Of a DNA stretch of 64,000 nt, positions 45,164 to 54,086 are shown one piece after another. Source of the stretch: Pseudomonas iridis (GTDB lineage: Bacteria > Pseudomonadota > Gammaproteobacteria > Pseudomonadales > Pseudomonadaceae); NCBI RefSeq assembly GCF_017980685.1, contig NZ_JACXXO010000007.1:221373-285372 (forward strand), given 5' to 3'. The first letter of the stretch is position 1, and every line of letters starts with the position of its first letter. The position numbers were made by a program, and so were the translations under genes. The notes beneath the pieces are model-generated. The model was not told where the DNA came from. It was given only the letters and a program-made list of their open reading frames with translations, and ran no database searches.

Positions 45164-45639
45164 GCGATTACATCGAATTGAAACGTCTGGCCGAGGCGCA
45201 TGCGCAAAAGGATGCGGCCAATCCGATTGAGTCGAAGCGAGTAATGCTGGTTGAGCCTACGACCGTACTGGCCCTGATCGCCGAGAACGATTCGTCCCGT
45301 AAGCACTGGCAGAACGAGTCGAATAACGTTCAGGCGCTGATGGTTGAGGTAGCCCGACTCAAGGCCGAAAACGCCGGCCTGCAGACCGGCTACGAAGCCT
45401 ATGAGCAGGTAGTGCAGGGGCTCAAGGCTGAGGTTGAGGCGTTGCGTCGCGAAAGGGAAGGCAAAGTGCTCTGCGATCTTGAGCTGTTCGAAACCCTTCG
45501 CGACTCGGCCAACACGGAAGCTGACGAGCACCGGCAGTGCATGGCTACCTACCGTCCGCTGCGTCAGGCCAGTCTGGATTCTGTCGTCCATAAGTGCGAC
45601 GACTTGCTCGCCGCCATGAGCAAGGGAGAGCAGTCATGA
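45160..45639 (+). CDS. ead/Ea22-like phage protein
   Basis: 159 aa with coiled coils (VEVARLKAENAGLQTGYEAY, EVEALRREREG). It resembles accessory Ea22-like proteins of lambdoid phages. Function unknown. Confidence 0.6.
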   Translation: MSDYIELKRLAEAHAQKDAANPIESKRVMLVEPTTVLALIAENDSSRKHWQNESNNVQALMVEVARLKAENAGLQTGYEAYEQVVQGLKAEVEALRREREGKVLCDLELFETLRDSANTEADEHRQCMATYRPLRQASLDSVVHKCDDLLAAMSKGEQS

Positions 45640-45803
45640 CTCGCACTCAAATTGCCTTGGCCGTTTGCTCGCTCTACGCGCTGATCGGCCTGTTCGTGGG
45701 TGGAGGCTTGCGCCCAATGCTGCTTCTGGTGGTGCTCACCTGTGGCCCGCTCTTGCTGCACTACATATCAAATCGCATGAGCAAGGAGAGCCATCATGGT
45801 TGA
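45636..45803 (+). CDS. small two-helix membrane protein
   Basis: 55 aa with two hydrophobic helices (ALAVCSLYALIGLFVGGG and MLLLVVLTCGPLLLHYI). Coupled to the gene before it by ATGA. Confidence 0.6.
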   Translation: MTRTQIALAVCSLYALIGLFVGGGLRPMLLLVVLTCGPLLLHYISNRMSKESHHG

Positions 45804-46212
45804 GATAGTCATGCGTCACCGCACAGACACCAGCCGCCTCAATGGCTTCCTCGACGGCACAGATTTCAGCAAGCCGAAGAAGATCATCATCAAGGATCTC
45901 GACCGCAGCGGGGAGCAAAACAAGAAACTTCATGCCAGCTTGACCGACATCGCCAACCAGGTGGAGCACGCCGGCCGCAAGTGGGACGTGCTCATCTGGA
46001 AACGTCTGCTCACTGCTGCGTGGCTGCGCGAGGCCGGTGACCAGCCGCAGATGATCCCAGCAGTCGACGGCCACGGCTTCGACGTGATCTACGAGCGGAC
46101 CTCAAAGCTGACCGTGAAGCAGTGCGCCAGTTTGCTGGAATGGATCGCGGCGTTTGGTGCTGAGCATCAGGTGCGGTGGAGCCAGAAGGATCTGTGGGAG
46201 GGGCGGTATTGA
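45796..46212 (+). CDS. ninB: NinB-family recombination protein
   Basis: 138 aa with KKLHASLTDIANQVEHAGRK, WKRLLTAAWLREAGD and a C-terminal LLEWIAAFGAEHQVRW, the NinB (Orf) pattern. Orf binds single-stranded DNA and helps recombination in the nin region. Confidence 0.85.
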   Translation: MVEIVMRHRTDTSRLNGFLDGTDFSKPKKIIIKDLDRSGEQNKKLHASLTDIANQVEHAGRKWDVLIWKRLLTAAWLREAGDQPQMIPAVDGHGFDVIYERTSKLTVKQCASLLEWIAAFGAEHQVRWSQKDLWEGRY

Positions 46213-46322
46213 ACACTTTCATGCAGGCCCTCATCAGGACCGCAAACCGCTTCACCGCCTTCATGGCTCAGGCCTATCAACAACCAGAGCTGTGCATTGA
46301 GTTTCAGGGAGGCTGGGTATGA
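46209..46322 (+). CDS. 37-aa phage peptide
   Basis: TTG start overlapping the ninB stop (TTGA). Reads MNTFMQALIRTANRFTAFM and ends EFQGGWV. Its TGA overlaps the next start as ATGA. Confidence 0.45.
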   Translation: MNTFMQALIRTANRFTAFMAQAYQQPELCIEFQGGWV

Positions 46323-46495
46323 CTGATTCACCGAAAGGAAAACCCTGCCCAGATTGCGGCGAACCCATGGTCAGCATGCCAAGCCTCAACCTTCGCCAGT
46401 GCGCTACAGGCTGCAAGGAGAAGTTTGATTGGAAGCTGGACGAGGGGCAGAAGTCGCTGCTCGGCAATTCGCGGGATAAGGGGCTTCAGTCATGA
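46319..46495 (+). CDS. 58-aa zinc-ribbon phage protein
   Basis: Starts MTDSPKGKPCPDCGEPM; CPDC and a later CATGC form a possible zinc ribbon. ATGA couplings on both sides. Confidence 0.6.
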   Translation: MTDSPKGKPCPDCGEPMVSMPSLNLRQCATGCKEKFDWKLDEGQKSLLGNSRDKGLQS

Positions 46496-46692
46496 ACGGC
46501 TATGTCATCAAACTCGTCACCGGCACGTCCAATTCCCTGCACGTCTACCGCCCAGGTGAGGACGCTCCGGCGTTCATGGTTTCGTCTGAGGCCGAAGCCA
46601 ATCGCCTGATCAAGGTTGATCGTGCCCATCCAGAGCCCCTGAACCGCTGTGTGGGATGCGTAGAGGGGGAATGCCCATGCTTGCCGGTGTGA
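46492..46692 (+). CDS. 66-aa phage protein with cysteine tail
   Basis: Starts MNGYVIKLVTGTSNSLHVY, ends with three cysteines (CVGCVEGECPC). Coupled to the preceding gene by ATGA. Function unknown. Confidence 0.6.
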   Translation: MNGYVIKLVTGTSNSLHVYRPGEDAPAFMVSSEAEANRLIKVDRAHPEPLNRCVGCVEGECPCLPV

Positions 46693-47261
46693 AGGTGCGG
46701 AAGGCCAAGAAATGCCGCGTGGCTTCGTGTGGGGCCTCATTCGTCCCTGCGCGGCTGGGTCAGGCGGTGTGCAGTCCGGCATGCGCGATTTTGGATGCGC
46801 CTAGCAATCACGACAAAGCACGCAAAGCCATCGCTCAGCGGGAACGCAAAGAGATTGGTGTTCGGCGGGAGAAGCTGAAGAGCCGCGGCGAACACCTTGC
46901 AGACACCCAAAAAGCGTTTAACGCCTGGATCCGCGCACGGGATATCGGCCTGCCATGCGTTAGCTGCGGTCGCCACCACAACGGACAATGGCAAGCCGGG
47001 CACTTCAAATCGGTTGGCGGCCACCCAGCGCTTCGATACGAGCCCCTCAACGTCTGGAGGCAATGTGCCCCCTGTAACACCCACAAATCAGGCGACCTTC
47101 TGAACTATCGGGTGGAGCTGGTGCGCCGGATTGGTGAGGACAAGGTTTTGTGGTTGGAAGGGCCGCATGAGCCGAAGAAATACACGATTGATGAGCTGAA
47201 AGAATTGGCCGCGCATTACCGCGCACTGACCCGAGAGCTGAAGAAAGGAGAGGCGGCATGA
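46677..47261 (+). CDS. ninG: NinG recombination nuclease
   Basis: 194 aa from ATG 46677, 7 nt after AGAGGGGG. The N-terminal cysteine set (CRVASCGASF, CSPAC) and a central CVSCGRHHNGQWQAGHFKSV and CNTHKSG are the NinG (Rap) zinc/His pattern. In lambda Rap is a Holliday-junction-type nuclease. Confidence 0.88.
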   Translation: MLAGVKVRKAKKCRVASCGASFVPARLGQAVCSPACAILDAPSNHDKARKAIAQRERKEIGVRREKLKSRGEHLADTQKAFNAWIRARDIGLPCVSCGRHHNGQWQAGHFKSVGGHPALRYEPLNVWRQCAPCNTHKSGDLLNYRVELVRRIGEDKVLWLEGPHEPKKYTIDELKELAAHYRALTRELKKGEAA

Positions 47262-47791
47262 ATCCAATAATCGATGGGCAACTACCACCCGCGCCGATTG
47301 ATGCATGGGGCGCTTTCTTCGAACACTTCGATAAGGAAATTGCCGAGGGCCGGGAGACCCAGGAGTCAGTTCGCCGGATACATGAGCGTGCTCACGACCT
47401 CGACTGGGATGCCCGACTTCGCAGAGTGGGCTCCGCTGCATCGAGCGAGCCTGACCAAATCAAGATGGCTCCATGCCCATTCTGCGAAGGCCCGCCATGC
47501 GTCATTGCGAACGACTTCGTGACTGGAGAAGTGGTGGCAATGGATCGCCCGCAGACCGAGGACTTCGACGAGGCCTATTCAGCGCACGTCTGGTGTCACG
47601 AATGCGGGGCTCAAGGGCCGTATATCAGCACCTGCTCGCTTGGCACCTTTGAGGGCATCTACGACCTGACAGTCGCTGACGTGATGCGCATCGCCGTGGA
47701 GCGCTGGAACGATCGCAACGCCAACGCACGCAACTGCTACGACGCCGGAGAGGCGGAAGGCCTGAATATGTTTCCAAGGAGTGCAGCATGA
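47258..47791 (+). CDS. Lar-like zinc-ribbon protein
   Basis: 177 aa. MAPCPFCEGPP and WCHECGAQGP with a following VADVMRIAVERWNDR are typical of Lar-type restriction-alleviation proteins. The N-terminal 70 residues are not conserved in that family. A true anti-restriction role is not shown. Confidence 0.6.
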   Translation: MNPIIDGQLPPAPIDAWGAFFEHFDKEIAEGRETQESVRRIHERAHDLDWDARLRRVGSAASSEPDQIKMAPCPFCEGPPCVIANDFVTGEVVAMDRPQTEDFDEAYSAHVWCHECGAQGPYISTCSLGTFEGIYDLTVADVMRIAVERWNDRNANARNCYDAGEAEGLNMFPRSAA

Positions 47792-48369
47792 AGATCAACT
47801 CGGCACGCCAGGCATGGCATGACTGCACGTACAACCCAGCACCGGGCCAAACCTCTGATGTCGTGCAGCTGGGCGTGGTGGTGCAGGCGACTGAGCGCGG
47901 CCCGACAGCCAACCATGCCATGCACGGCGCGTTGGCCGGTCACATCCAATCGGCAATCGCCCGGCTTCACCCGCAAGTGCGCGTATTCGGAGAGTACATG
48001 TACGCCGCGAACCGGGACGACGATATCCGTGAGGCTGCGGAGGAGGTCGTCTTCGGCATGGTCGTCTCGAAGTCCAAGCGCATGACCGCGGCCAAGCGGG
48101 AGAAGCTGGAGTATGTGGTTAAGGGCGTAATGCGCCGGTATCGCTACATGCACCAGGGCGGACAGTCGTCCAACGACGATCCGTTGATCAAGCCGGAGAA
48201 GTTCAGGGCGTGGCTGTGGGCTGAGTTCGGATGCAGGCTGGAGTCATGCAACTGGGATCGGGATTGGGAGTGCTTCGTCCGGCTCGCATTCGACTGCTGC
48301 GAGGACCTGGACCGCATGGCCTTGAGCCCGATCGGTGCGGTGATTTATCAGATGAAAGAGGCCGCTTGA
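47788..48369 (+). CDS. possible Q-like late antiterminator
   Basis: 193 aa; C-terminal cysteines (RLESCNWDRDWECFVRLAFDC) and a helical core. No family is recognised securely. It is the last gene of the rightward early operon and is followed by a terminator (48439-48462) and the late genes, the position of Q in lambda. Assignment is therefore by position. Confidence 0.45.
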   Translation: MKINSARQAWHDCTYNPAPGQTSDVVQLGVVVQATERGPTANHAMHGALAGHIQSAIARLHPQVRVFGEYMYAANRDDDIREAAEEVVFGMVVSKSKRMTAAKREKLEYVVKGVMRRYRYMHQGGQSSNDDPLIKPEKFRAWLWAEFGCRLESCNWDRDWECFVRLAFDCCEDLDRMALSPIGAVIYQMKEAA

Positions 48370-48438
48370 CTTCCCGTGCGGCTGGCGGCATCATTTTGCC
48401 ACATTGAGTATTTTGCCTACGGCAACTTGCTCCACTAA

Positions 48439-48462
48439 CCCTGCTTTCGAGCGGGGTTTTTT
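48439..48462 (+). terminator. late-leader terminator (tR'-like)
   Basis: CCCTGC, 6-nt loop, GCGGGG, then six T. It sits between the Q-like gene and the late genes and is a natural target for antitermination. Confidence 0.75.
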
Positions 48463-48591
48463 GCGTCTGCGATTTCCCAATCCCTCGGAACCTCTGATCG
48501 CCAAGTTCAGCGAGGGCCTCATTCGCGCCTGTTTCCCTTGGCCGCTCCAATCGGCCTTTTTTATTCAGTCATGCCCCACGGAGTCGAGCGC

Positions 48592-48921
48592 ATGGATTAT
48601 TTGCACCGCCTGCTCGACAGGTTGGATCTGTTGATCGCTGGACTGTTCGGCGTGATCGTCGCCAGCTGGTGGCATAAGGACGACCTGACCGATTGGCGCG
48701 CCTGGCTGATCTTCCTCATTACCGGAGTGGCCTGCGCTCTGTACCTCACCGGCATGGTGAGCGCATACCTCGGCGTCACTGAGCCCAACATCGTCGCCGG
48801 AGTCGGCTTCCTGCTCGGCACCTTCGGCGGATCGCTGCTCGCGGCCATCAATCGGGCCATAAAAGCCGCTGACCTCTGGGCGCTCATCCGCCAGCGGTTC
48901 GGGGGAGGCAATCCACCATGA
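48592..48921 (+). CDS. putative holin
   Basis: 109 aa from ATG 48592 with GGAG 8 nt upstream. Three hydrophobic segments (LIAGLFGVIVASWW, WLIFLITGVACALYLTGM, VGFLLGTFGGSLLAAI). Position at the head of the late operon, just before a second membrane protein, fits a holin; the endolysin is not in the window. Confidence 0.65.
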   Translation: MDYLHRLLDRLDLLIAGLFGVIVASWWHKDDLTDWRAWLIFLITGVACALYLTGMVSAYLGVTEPNIVAGVGFLLGTFGGSLLAAINRAIKAADLWALIRQRFGGGNPP

Positions 48922-49262
48922 ATCTTGAACTGATCAACTCCATAGCCTGCGGCCTTATCGCGCTGTGGGCGGCCTGGTGCGTACTGAGTGGGAAGGTGAG
49001 GGACGGCATCCTTGGGAAGCTGATCTATTCAGCCATCGCAATCAGCGGTTTTGTGCTGATGGTGCGCAGCCAGAACATTTTCTTCGGCCCGACCACGGCT
49101 GGCCTGACGTTTCACTTCGCTCTGGCTCTCGCCGGTGTGCGGCACATCTTCATGGTCACGTACTGGCAGCGGGTGAAGGCCTGGCTGTGCAGGACGCTGA
49201 ACTGCGATCACTGCATGAGCTGCCCGAAGGCGACCGAACGTGTCGACCAAGGTGAGCAGTAA
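48918..49262 (+). CDS. second late membrane protein, holin partner
   Basis: 114 aa with three or four hydrophobic segments (LINSIACGLIALWAAWCVL, LIYSAIAISGFVLMV) and a cysteine-rich tail (CRTLNCDHCMSC). ATGA-coupled to the gene before it. Could be a second holin or antiholin. Confidence 0.55.
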   Translation: MNLELINSIACGLIALWAAWCVLSGKVRDGILGKLIYSAIAISGFVLMVRSQNIFFGPTTAGLTFHFALALAGVRHIFMVTYWQRVKAWLCRTLNCDHCMSCPKATERVDQGEQ

Positions 49263-49317
49263 CCGCGCCACGTTTTCGAATGCGCCAAATCGTGGCGCGC
49301 AATTATGAGGGTTTGCG

Positions 49318-49611
49318 ATGAGCACCGGATTTTCCAATCCAGTCTGTAAGGGTGCATGGCAGCTTGGCACGGCTTGCGGTATCTGTGAGCGCTGCGTAGC
49401 CAACAAGCCAGTGCCGGACAACGTAACTCGCCTGCGCCACGCGCTACCGCTGAGCCAGGACATCAACGCTGCTGTAAGCGCTCTCGATAAGGCTATCGCC
49501 GAAGCCGTTGACGCTGCGAAGAGCGCCGGGCTACCCCAAGGCCTGATCGTTGGATTGCTCCACGGTCATGCACATGCACAGACACACCAGATGGTGACGA
49601 ATGATCATTGA
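49318..49611 (+). CDS. phage hypothetical protein
   Basis: 97 aa. Cysteines near the start (CKGAWQLGTACGICERC), a helical middle and a His-rich end (HGHAHAQTH). No family recognised. It lies just before the terminase genes. Confidence 0.6.
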   Translation: MSTGFSNPVCKGAWQLGTACGICERCVANKPVPDNVTRLRHALPLSQDINAAVSALDKAIAEAVDAAKSAGLPQGLIVGLLHGHAHAQTHQMVTNDH

Positions 49612-49675
49612 ATGGCGTTCGAACGACGTTGAATGACCATTCATTCGCGAAACACCCCATGAATGAGGCTTAACC

Positions 49676-50206
49676 ATGGCCCTATGCGGCGCAAAGAAGC
49701 GCAGCAACGGGGAACCATGCAAGCGACACGCTGTTCCGGGTTCCTCTCGCTGCAAGCTACACGGCGGGGCGGCCACTAAGGCCAACAAAGGCAACCAGCA
49801 CGCCCGCAAGCACGGAATCTATTCCGACACGCTGACAGCTGATGAGCATGGCCTTTGGGAAGACATCGGCATCGGCACGCTGGATGACGATATCAAGATC
49901 GCCAAGCTGCAGTTGCGGCGCGCACTGATGGCTCAGGCAAAGGCAGAGGCCGGTGACGGGCTTGTTTTGGACGCCGAGATAATCAATAGCGGATCAAGTG
50001 AGGAGGGCGGCTACAGCAACAGTTCTTTGCAGCGCCGCCGCCAGGGCTACGAAGACATCATCAACCGCCTTCTCGGCCGCATTGGTGACCTTGAGTCGAA
50101 GCGCGCCGACATGATCAAGAAACTCGACCCTGACGACGAAGGCCCGTTGCCTCAGCGCATCGAAGTGGTGGTGACTGACGCGAGACGCCCGAATGCCGAG
50201 CCTTAA
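49676..50206 (+). CDS. terminase small subunit
   Basis: 176 aa; N-terminal CGAKKRSNGEPCKRHAVPGS with SRCKLHGG and ARKHGIYS, the HGG-type DNA-recognition region of some phage terminase small subunits. The middle is a coiled coil. The end overlaps the large subunit by 14 bp. Confidence 0.8.
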   Translation: MALCGAKKRSNGEPCKRHAVPGSSRCKLHGGAATKANKGNQHARKHGIYSDTLTADEHGLWEDIGIGTLDDDIKIAKLQLRRALMAQAKAEAGDGLVLDAEIINSGSSEEGGYSNSSLQRRRQGYEDIINRLLGRIGDLESKRADMIKKLDPDDEGPLPQRIEVVVTDARRPNAEP

Positions 50207-51491
50207 CGTACCTCAAGCCCAGTTCTTGGCACTGCCCCACAAGTTCCGTGCCTTCGTGGCAGGGTTTGGCTCTGGCAAGACCTGGGTAGGCTGCTCGGCG
50301 CTGGGCAAACACTTCTGGGAGTGGCCGCGAATCAACGCTGGCTACTTCGCTCCGACCTATGCCCAGATCCGCGACATCTTCTACCCGACTATGGAAGAGG
50401 TGGCGCACGACTGGGGCCTTCGCACTGAGATAAATCAGTCGAACCATGAAGTGCATGTTTACAGTGGCCGCCAATACCGGGGCACCGTGATATGTAGGTC
50501 CATGGAGAAGCCGCAGACAATCGTCGGCTTCAAGATCGGTCACGCGCTGGTCGATGAGCTCGACGTTATGAGTTTGGTCAAGGCGCAGCAGGCCTGGCGC
50601 AAGATCATCGCCCGGATGCGCTACAACGCCCCAGGCTTGCGCAACGGAGTGGACGTAACGACGACCCCAGAGGGCTACAAGTTCGTCTACCAGCAGTTCC
50701 TCAAGCAGGTGCGCGACAAGCCTTCGCTGGGTGATATGTACGGCCTGGTGCAGGCCAGCACGTTCGACAACGAACTGAACCTGCCGCCGGACTACATCCA
50801 GTCGCTGATGGAGTCTTACCCGCCGCAGCTGATCCTGGCCTATCTCAATGGTCAGTTCGTCAACCTGACTTCCGGGTCTATCTATCACTCGTACGACCGC
50901 AAGCACAATCAGTGCTTCGACACTGTGCAGCCTGGCGAGCCCCTGTTTATCGGAATGGACTTCAACGTCGGCAAGATGGCGGCCATCACGCACGTCAAGC
51001 GAGAAGGGATGCCCCGGGCGGCTGATGAACTGGTGGATGGTTACGACACGCCGGATATGATCAGGCGCATCAAGGAGCGCTACTGGCGGTACGACGGCAA
51101 GGATTACGAGAAGACCTGCGAAATCAGGATCTACCCGGATGCCTCGGGCGGTTCGCGCAAGTCGGTGAATGCCAGCGAAACTGACATTGCCATTCTTCGG
51201 CAGGCCGGGTTCTCGGTGATCGCTCCGGCGGCAAACCCGCCAGTCAAAGACCGCATCAACTCCATGAACGCCATGTTCTGCAATGCCCAGGGCGAGCGCC
51301 GGTATTTGGTGAATCCGTTCACCTGCCCGACATACGCCGACGGCCTTGAGCAGCAGGTGTGGGCGCCCAACGGCGAGCCAGACAAGACGGCAGGCGTGGA
51401 CCACGCGAACGACGCCGGTGGCTATTTCATCCACCACGACTACCCGATCATCAAGCCGATGACCCACATCCCCGTAACATTCACATTCTGA
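50193..51491 (+). CDS. terminase large subunit
   Basis: 432 aa: ATPase part with Walker A GFGSGKT (residues 24-30) and Walker B ALVDELD (118-124), then a nuclease part with FIGMDFNVG at about 255 and GVDHANDAGGYF near 405. It packages DNA into the procapsid with the small subunit. Confidence 0.92.
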   Translation: MPSLNVPQAQFLALPHKFRAFVAGFGSGKTWVGCSALGKHFWEWPRINAGYFAPTYAQIRDIFYPTMEEVAHDWGLRTEINQSNHEVHVYSGRQYRGTVICRSMEKPQTIVGFKIGHALVDELDVMSLVKAQQAWRKIIARMRYNAPGLRNGVDVTTTPEGYKFVYQQFLKQVRDKPSLGDMYGLVQASTFDNELNLPPDYIQSLMESYPPQLILAYLNGQFVNLTSGSIYHSYDRKHNQCFDTVQPGEPLFIGMDFNVGKMAAITHVKREGMPRAADELVDGYDTPDMIRRIKERYWRYDGKDYEKTCEIRIYPDASGGSRKSVNASETDIAILRQAGFSVIAPAANPPVKDRINSMNAMFCNAQGERRYLVNPFTCPTYADGLEQQVWAPNGEPDKTAGVDHANDAGGYFIHHDYPIIKPMTHIPVTFTF

Positions 51492-51498
51492 GGCCCAT

Positions 51499-52968
51499 AT
51501 GCCCAACTACAGCGCCATCAGGCAGGAGTACAGCGATGCCTTGCCCGGTTGGCAGCTGGTCAAGCGTTGCGTAGCCGGCCCGCGAGAGATCCGCAAGCAC
51601 AACGAATACCTGCCGATGCCTGACCCGCTCAACCTGTCGGACGAGAATCGGGCGCGGTACGAGCAGCTGAAGAAGCGCGCCATGTTCTTGAACGTGGTGG
51701 GGCGCACGCGCACAGGCCTGCTGGGCGCCGTGTTCCGCAAGACTGCGGAGATCAGCCTGCCCACGGCTATTGAATATCTCCTGGAAAACGCCAGCGGAGA
51801 CGGCTCCAGCATCGAGCAGATGTGCAAGGAAGCAACCGGCGAGTGCCTCGACACTGGGCGCGGCGGGCTGCTGGTGGACTTCCCGAAGGTCCAGCTGCCA
51901 GAAGGGCAGGTCGCGCTCACCGTGGCCCAGGCTGCTAACTCGCGCGCTTTCATCCACTTCTACTCCGCCGAGAGCATCATCAATTGGCGCGAAGACGTGA
52001 TCGACGGCGTGCGTCGGCTGACGCTGGTGGTGCTTCACGAAAAGATCAATGAGGCAACGCCTGACGGCTTCGAGTTCACCGCCAAGGATCAATACCGGGC
52101 ACTGATGCTGCGTGATGGTCGGTACGTGCAGAGCGTGCACAGCGCTGACGATCCCGAGGGCGAAGAGGCAGAGCCCAAGGACAAGACTGGCAAGCCATTC
52201 GCGCACATCCCGTTCCACTTCTTCGGCTCAGAGAACAACGACGCCAGCATCGACAAGTCGCCACTGGAAGACCTGGCCGAGGTGAACATCCTTCACTACG
52301 GCAACAGCGCTACGGTTGAAGAGTCGGGATTCATAGCATCGCAGCCCACGCTTTTCATCACCACTGACATTGACCCGGACAGCTTCATCAAGCTGAACCC
52401 GAACGGGATGCAGATCGGCTCGCGCAGGGGTCACAACCTCGGTAAAACCGGCTCCGCCATCTTTCTTCAGGCCGATGAAAGCCAGCTGGCCCGCGAGTTG
52501 ATGAAGGACAAAGAGCAGCAGATGCTCATGATCGGCGCCCGCATCGTCCAGCAGGGCAACGGCGCTGAGACGGCTGAGGCTGTTCGAATCCGTTACAGCT
52601 CCGATAACTCGGTCCTGGGCACCATCGCTGGCAACGTGAGCGAGGCAGTGCGCCTGTCCTTGTTCGACGCCCAGCGCTTCATGGTTGGGGCCGTGGACGA
52701 GGAAGGCACGGTGTTCTGGCTCAACCAGGAGTTCTTCGACGACGTCATGGACGCCCAGGCGATACTGGCCCAGATGCAGCTCTGGCAACAGGGGATCATC
52801 GCCAAGAGCGACTTGCGCACCAACCTGCGCCAGTCCGGCGTGCTGGATTCGGATCGCACGGACGAAGAAATCGACTCTGACCGAGAGGAAGAGGCGCCGG
52901 TGGTGGGTAGCGAGCCTGTGACCGGGGAGCCTCCACCCAATCAGCCGCCCGAGGTGAACGATGAGTAG
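51499..52968 (+). CDS. portal protein, DUF4055
   Basis: 489 aa starting MPNYSAIRQEYSDALPGWQL, with FRKTAEISLPTAIEYLLENA and EESGFIASQPTLFITTDID. This is DUF4055, the portal family of some SPP1-like siphoviruses. The C-terminus is acidic and disordered. It overlaps the minor head gene by 8 bp. Confidence 0.85.
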   Translation: MPNYSAIRQEYSDALPGWQLVKRCVAGPREIRKHNEYLPMPDPLNLSDENRARYEQLKKRAMFLNVVGRTRTGLLGAVFRKTAEISLPTAIEYLLENASGDGSSIEQMCKEATGECLDTGRGGLLVDFPKVQLPEGQVALTVAQAANSRAFIHFYSAESIINWREDVIDGVRRLTLVVLHEKINEATPDGFEFTAKDQYRALMLRDGRYVQSVHSADDPEGEEAEPKDKTGKPFAHIPFHFFGSENNDASIDKSPLEDLAEVNILHYGNSATVEESGFIASQPTLFITTDIDPDSFIKLNPNGMQIGSRRGHNLGKTGSAIFLQADESQLARELMKDKEQQMLMIGARIVQQGNGAETAEAVRIRYSSDNSVLGTIAGNVSEAVRLSLFDAQRFMVGAVDEEGTVFWLNQEFFDDVMDAQAILAQMQLWQQGIIAKSDLRTNLRQSGVLDSDRTDEEIDSDREEEAPVVGSEPVTGEPPPNQPPEVNDE

Positions 52969-54004
52969 TGAAGGCTACCTGACGGACGCCACCACCCGGC
53001 ACCAGGTCTACGTCCAGCGTTATGCCGGCGGAAACCTGAAGCGTGTGGCGACCTTCATCAGTAAGGCCATCAAGACGGCAAAGGATCGCGTTTCAGCAGG
53101 TCTGAGCGATTACGGCACCAGGCGCTACACATCACAGATAGAAACGCTCCAAGGCGATTTGCGGGGCATATACGACGACTTGAAGGGCCGGGCGCAGCTC
53201 GACCTGGGTGAGTTCGCGGCATACGAGGCCGAGTTCAATGCCACGATGCTGGGCAAGGTCGTGAAGCTGGTTGTGCAGCTCAACGTGCCGTCTGCCGAGA
53301 TGGTGAGCGCTGCGGCACTGGCTGATCCTCTGCTGCTGGAGGCTCGCAAGGGCATTCAGCGCATCAGCATCAACGGCGCGCTCGACCAGTTCGGCACCAA
53401 GAAGGCGGCCGAGATTATCGGTGAGATCCAGATTGGCTCAAGCCTGGGCGAGACCAGCCAGCAGATTGGCCGGCGCCTCACCAGCATCCACCAGCTACAC
53501 CAGGATCAGGCATCGTCGCTCGTTCGCACCATGACCAACCATGTCGCCAGCACGGCGCGCATGGAAACGCTCAAGGCCAACGACGACATCCTGCAGGGAT
53601 GGCGCTGGATCTCCACGCTCGACAGCAAGACCAGCGCCATGTGTCAGGCGAGGGATCAACACATCTACGGATGGGAAGATCCTAAGCCGCCTGGACACTG
53701 GAATTGCCGATCGAGCGCGCTGCCCGTGCTGAAAGATCAGTTTGCCCGCGAGATTCCCGGATCTACCCGGCCCTCAGTCGGCCCTGACGGCGTCACGCTG
53801 GTATCCAGCAATACGAGCTATCAGGAGTGGCTTTCGCGCCAGCCTGCATCCTTTCAGCGCGATGTGCTTGGGCCGAACCGGTACGCCTTGTTCACGAAAG
53901 GCAACCTGACCCTCGACAAGTTCGTGGATTCGAATGGGAAAACGTTGACCCTGCAGCAACTGAAAGACCTGGAGCCGCGCGCCTTCGAGCGAGCAGGCAT
54001 CTGA
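52961..54004 (+). CDS. minor head protein (Mu F / SPP1 gp7 type)
   Basis: 347 aa. The C-terminal region has GWRWISTLDSKTSAMCQARD and GHWNCRSSALPVL, the diagnostic motif of the phage Mu F family. It sits on the portal in the procapsid. Confidence 0.85.
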   Translation: MSSEGYLTDATTRHQVYVQRYAGGNLKRVATFISKAIKTAKDRVSAGLSDYGTRRYTSQIETLQGDLRGIYDDLKGRAQLDLGEFAAYEAEFNATMLGKVVKLVVQLNVPSAEMVSAAALADPLLLEARKGIQRISINGALDQFGTKKAAEIIGEIQIGSSLGETSQQIGRRLTSIHQLHQDQASSLVRTMTNHVASTARMETLKANDDILQGWRWISTLDSKTSAMCQARDQHIYGWEDPKPPGHWNCRSSALPVLKDQFAREIPGSTRPSVGPDGVTLVSSNTSYQEWLSRQPASFQRDVLGPNRYALFTKGNLTLDKFVDSNGKTLTLQQLKDLEPRAFERAGI

Positions 54005-54022
54005 CAACGAATCATCAAACAG

Positions 54023-54044
54023 CCGGCCGAGCGCCGGTTTTTTT
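54023..54044 (+). terminator. terminator-like hairpin after minor head gene
   Basis: CCGGC, 5-nt loop, GCCGG and seven T. It lies between the minor head and scaffold genes, inside the late operon. Confidence 0.7.
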
Positions 54045-54086
54045 ATGCCTGCGGCTGAGCCAACGGCAAATCATCCGGGGGATGAC

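Noticed and set aside
50115..51506. 463-codon open frame antisense to the terminase
   Set aside because: Shadow frame; terminase motifs on the plus strand are clear.
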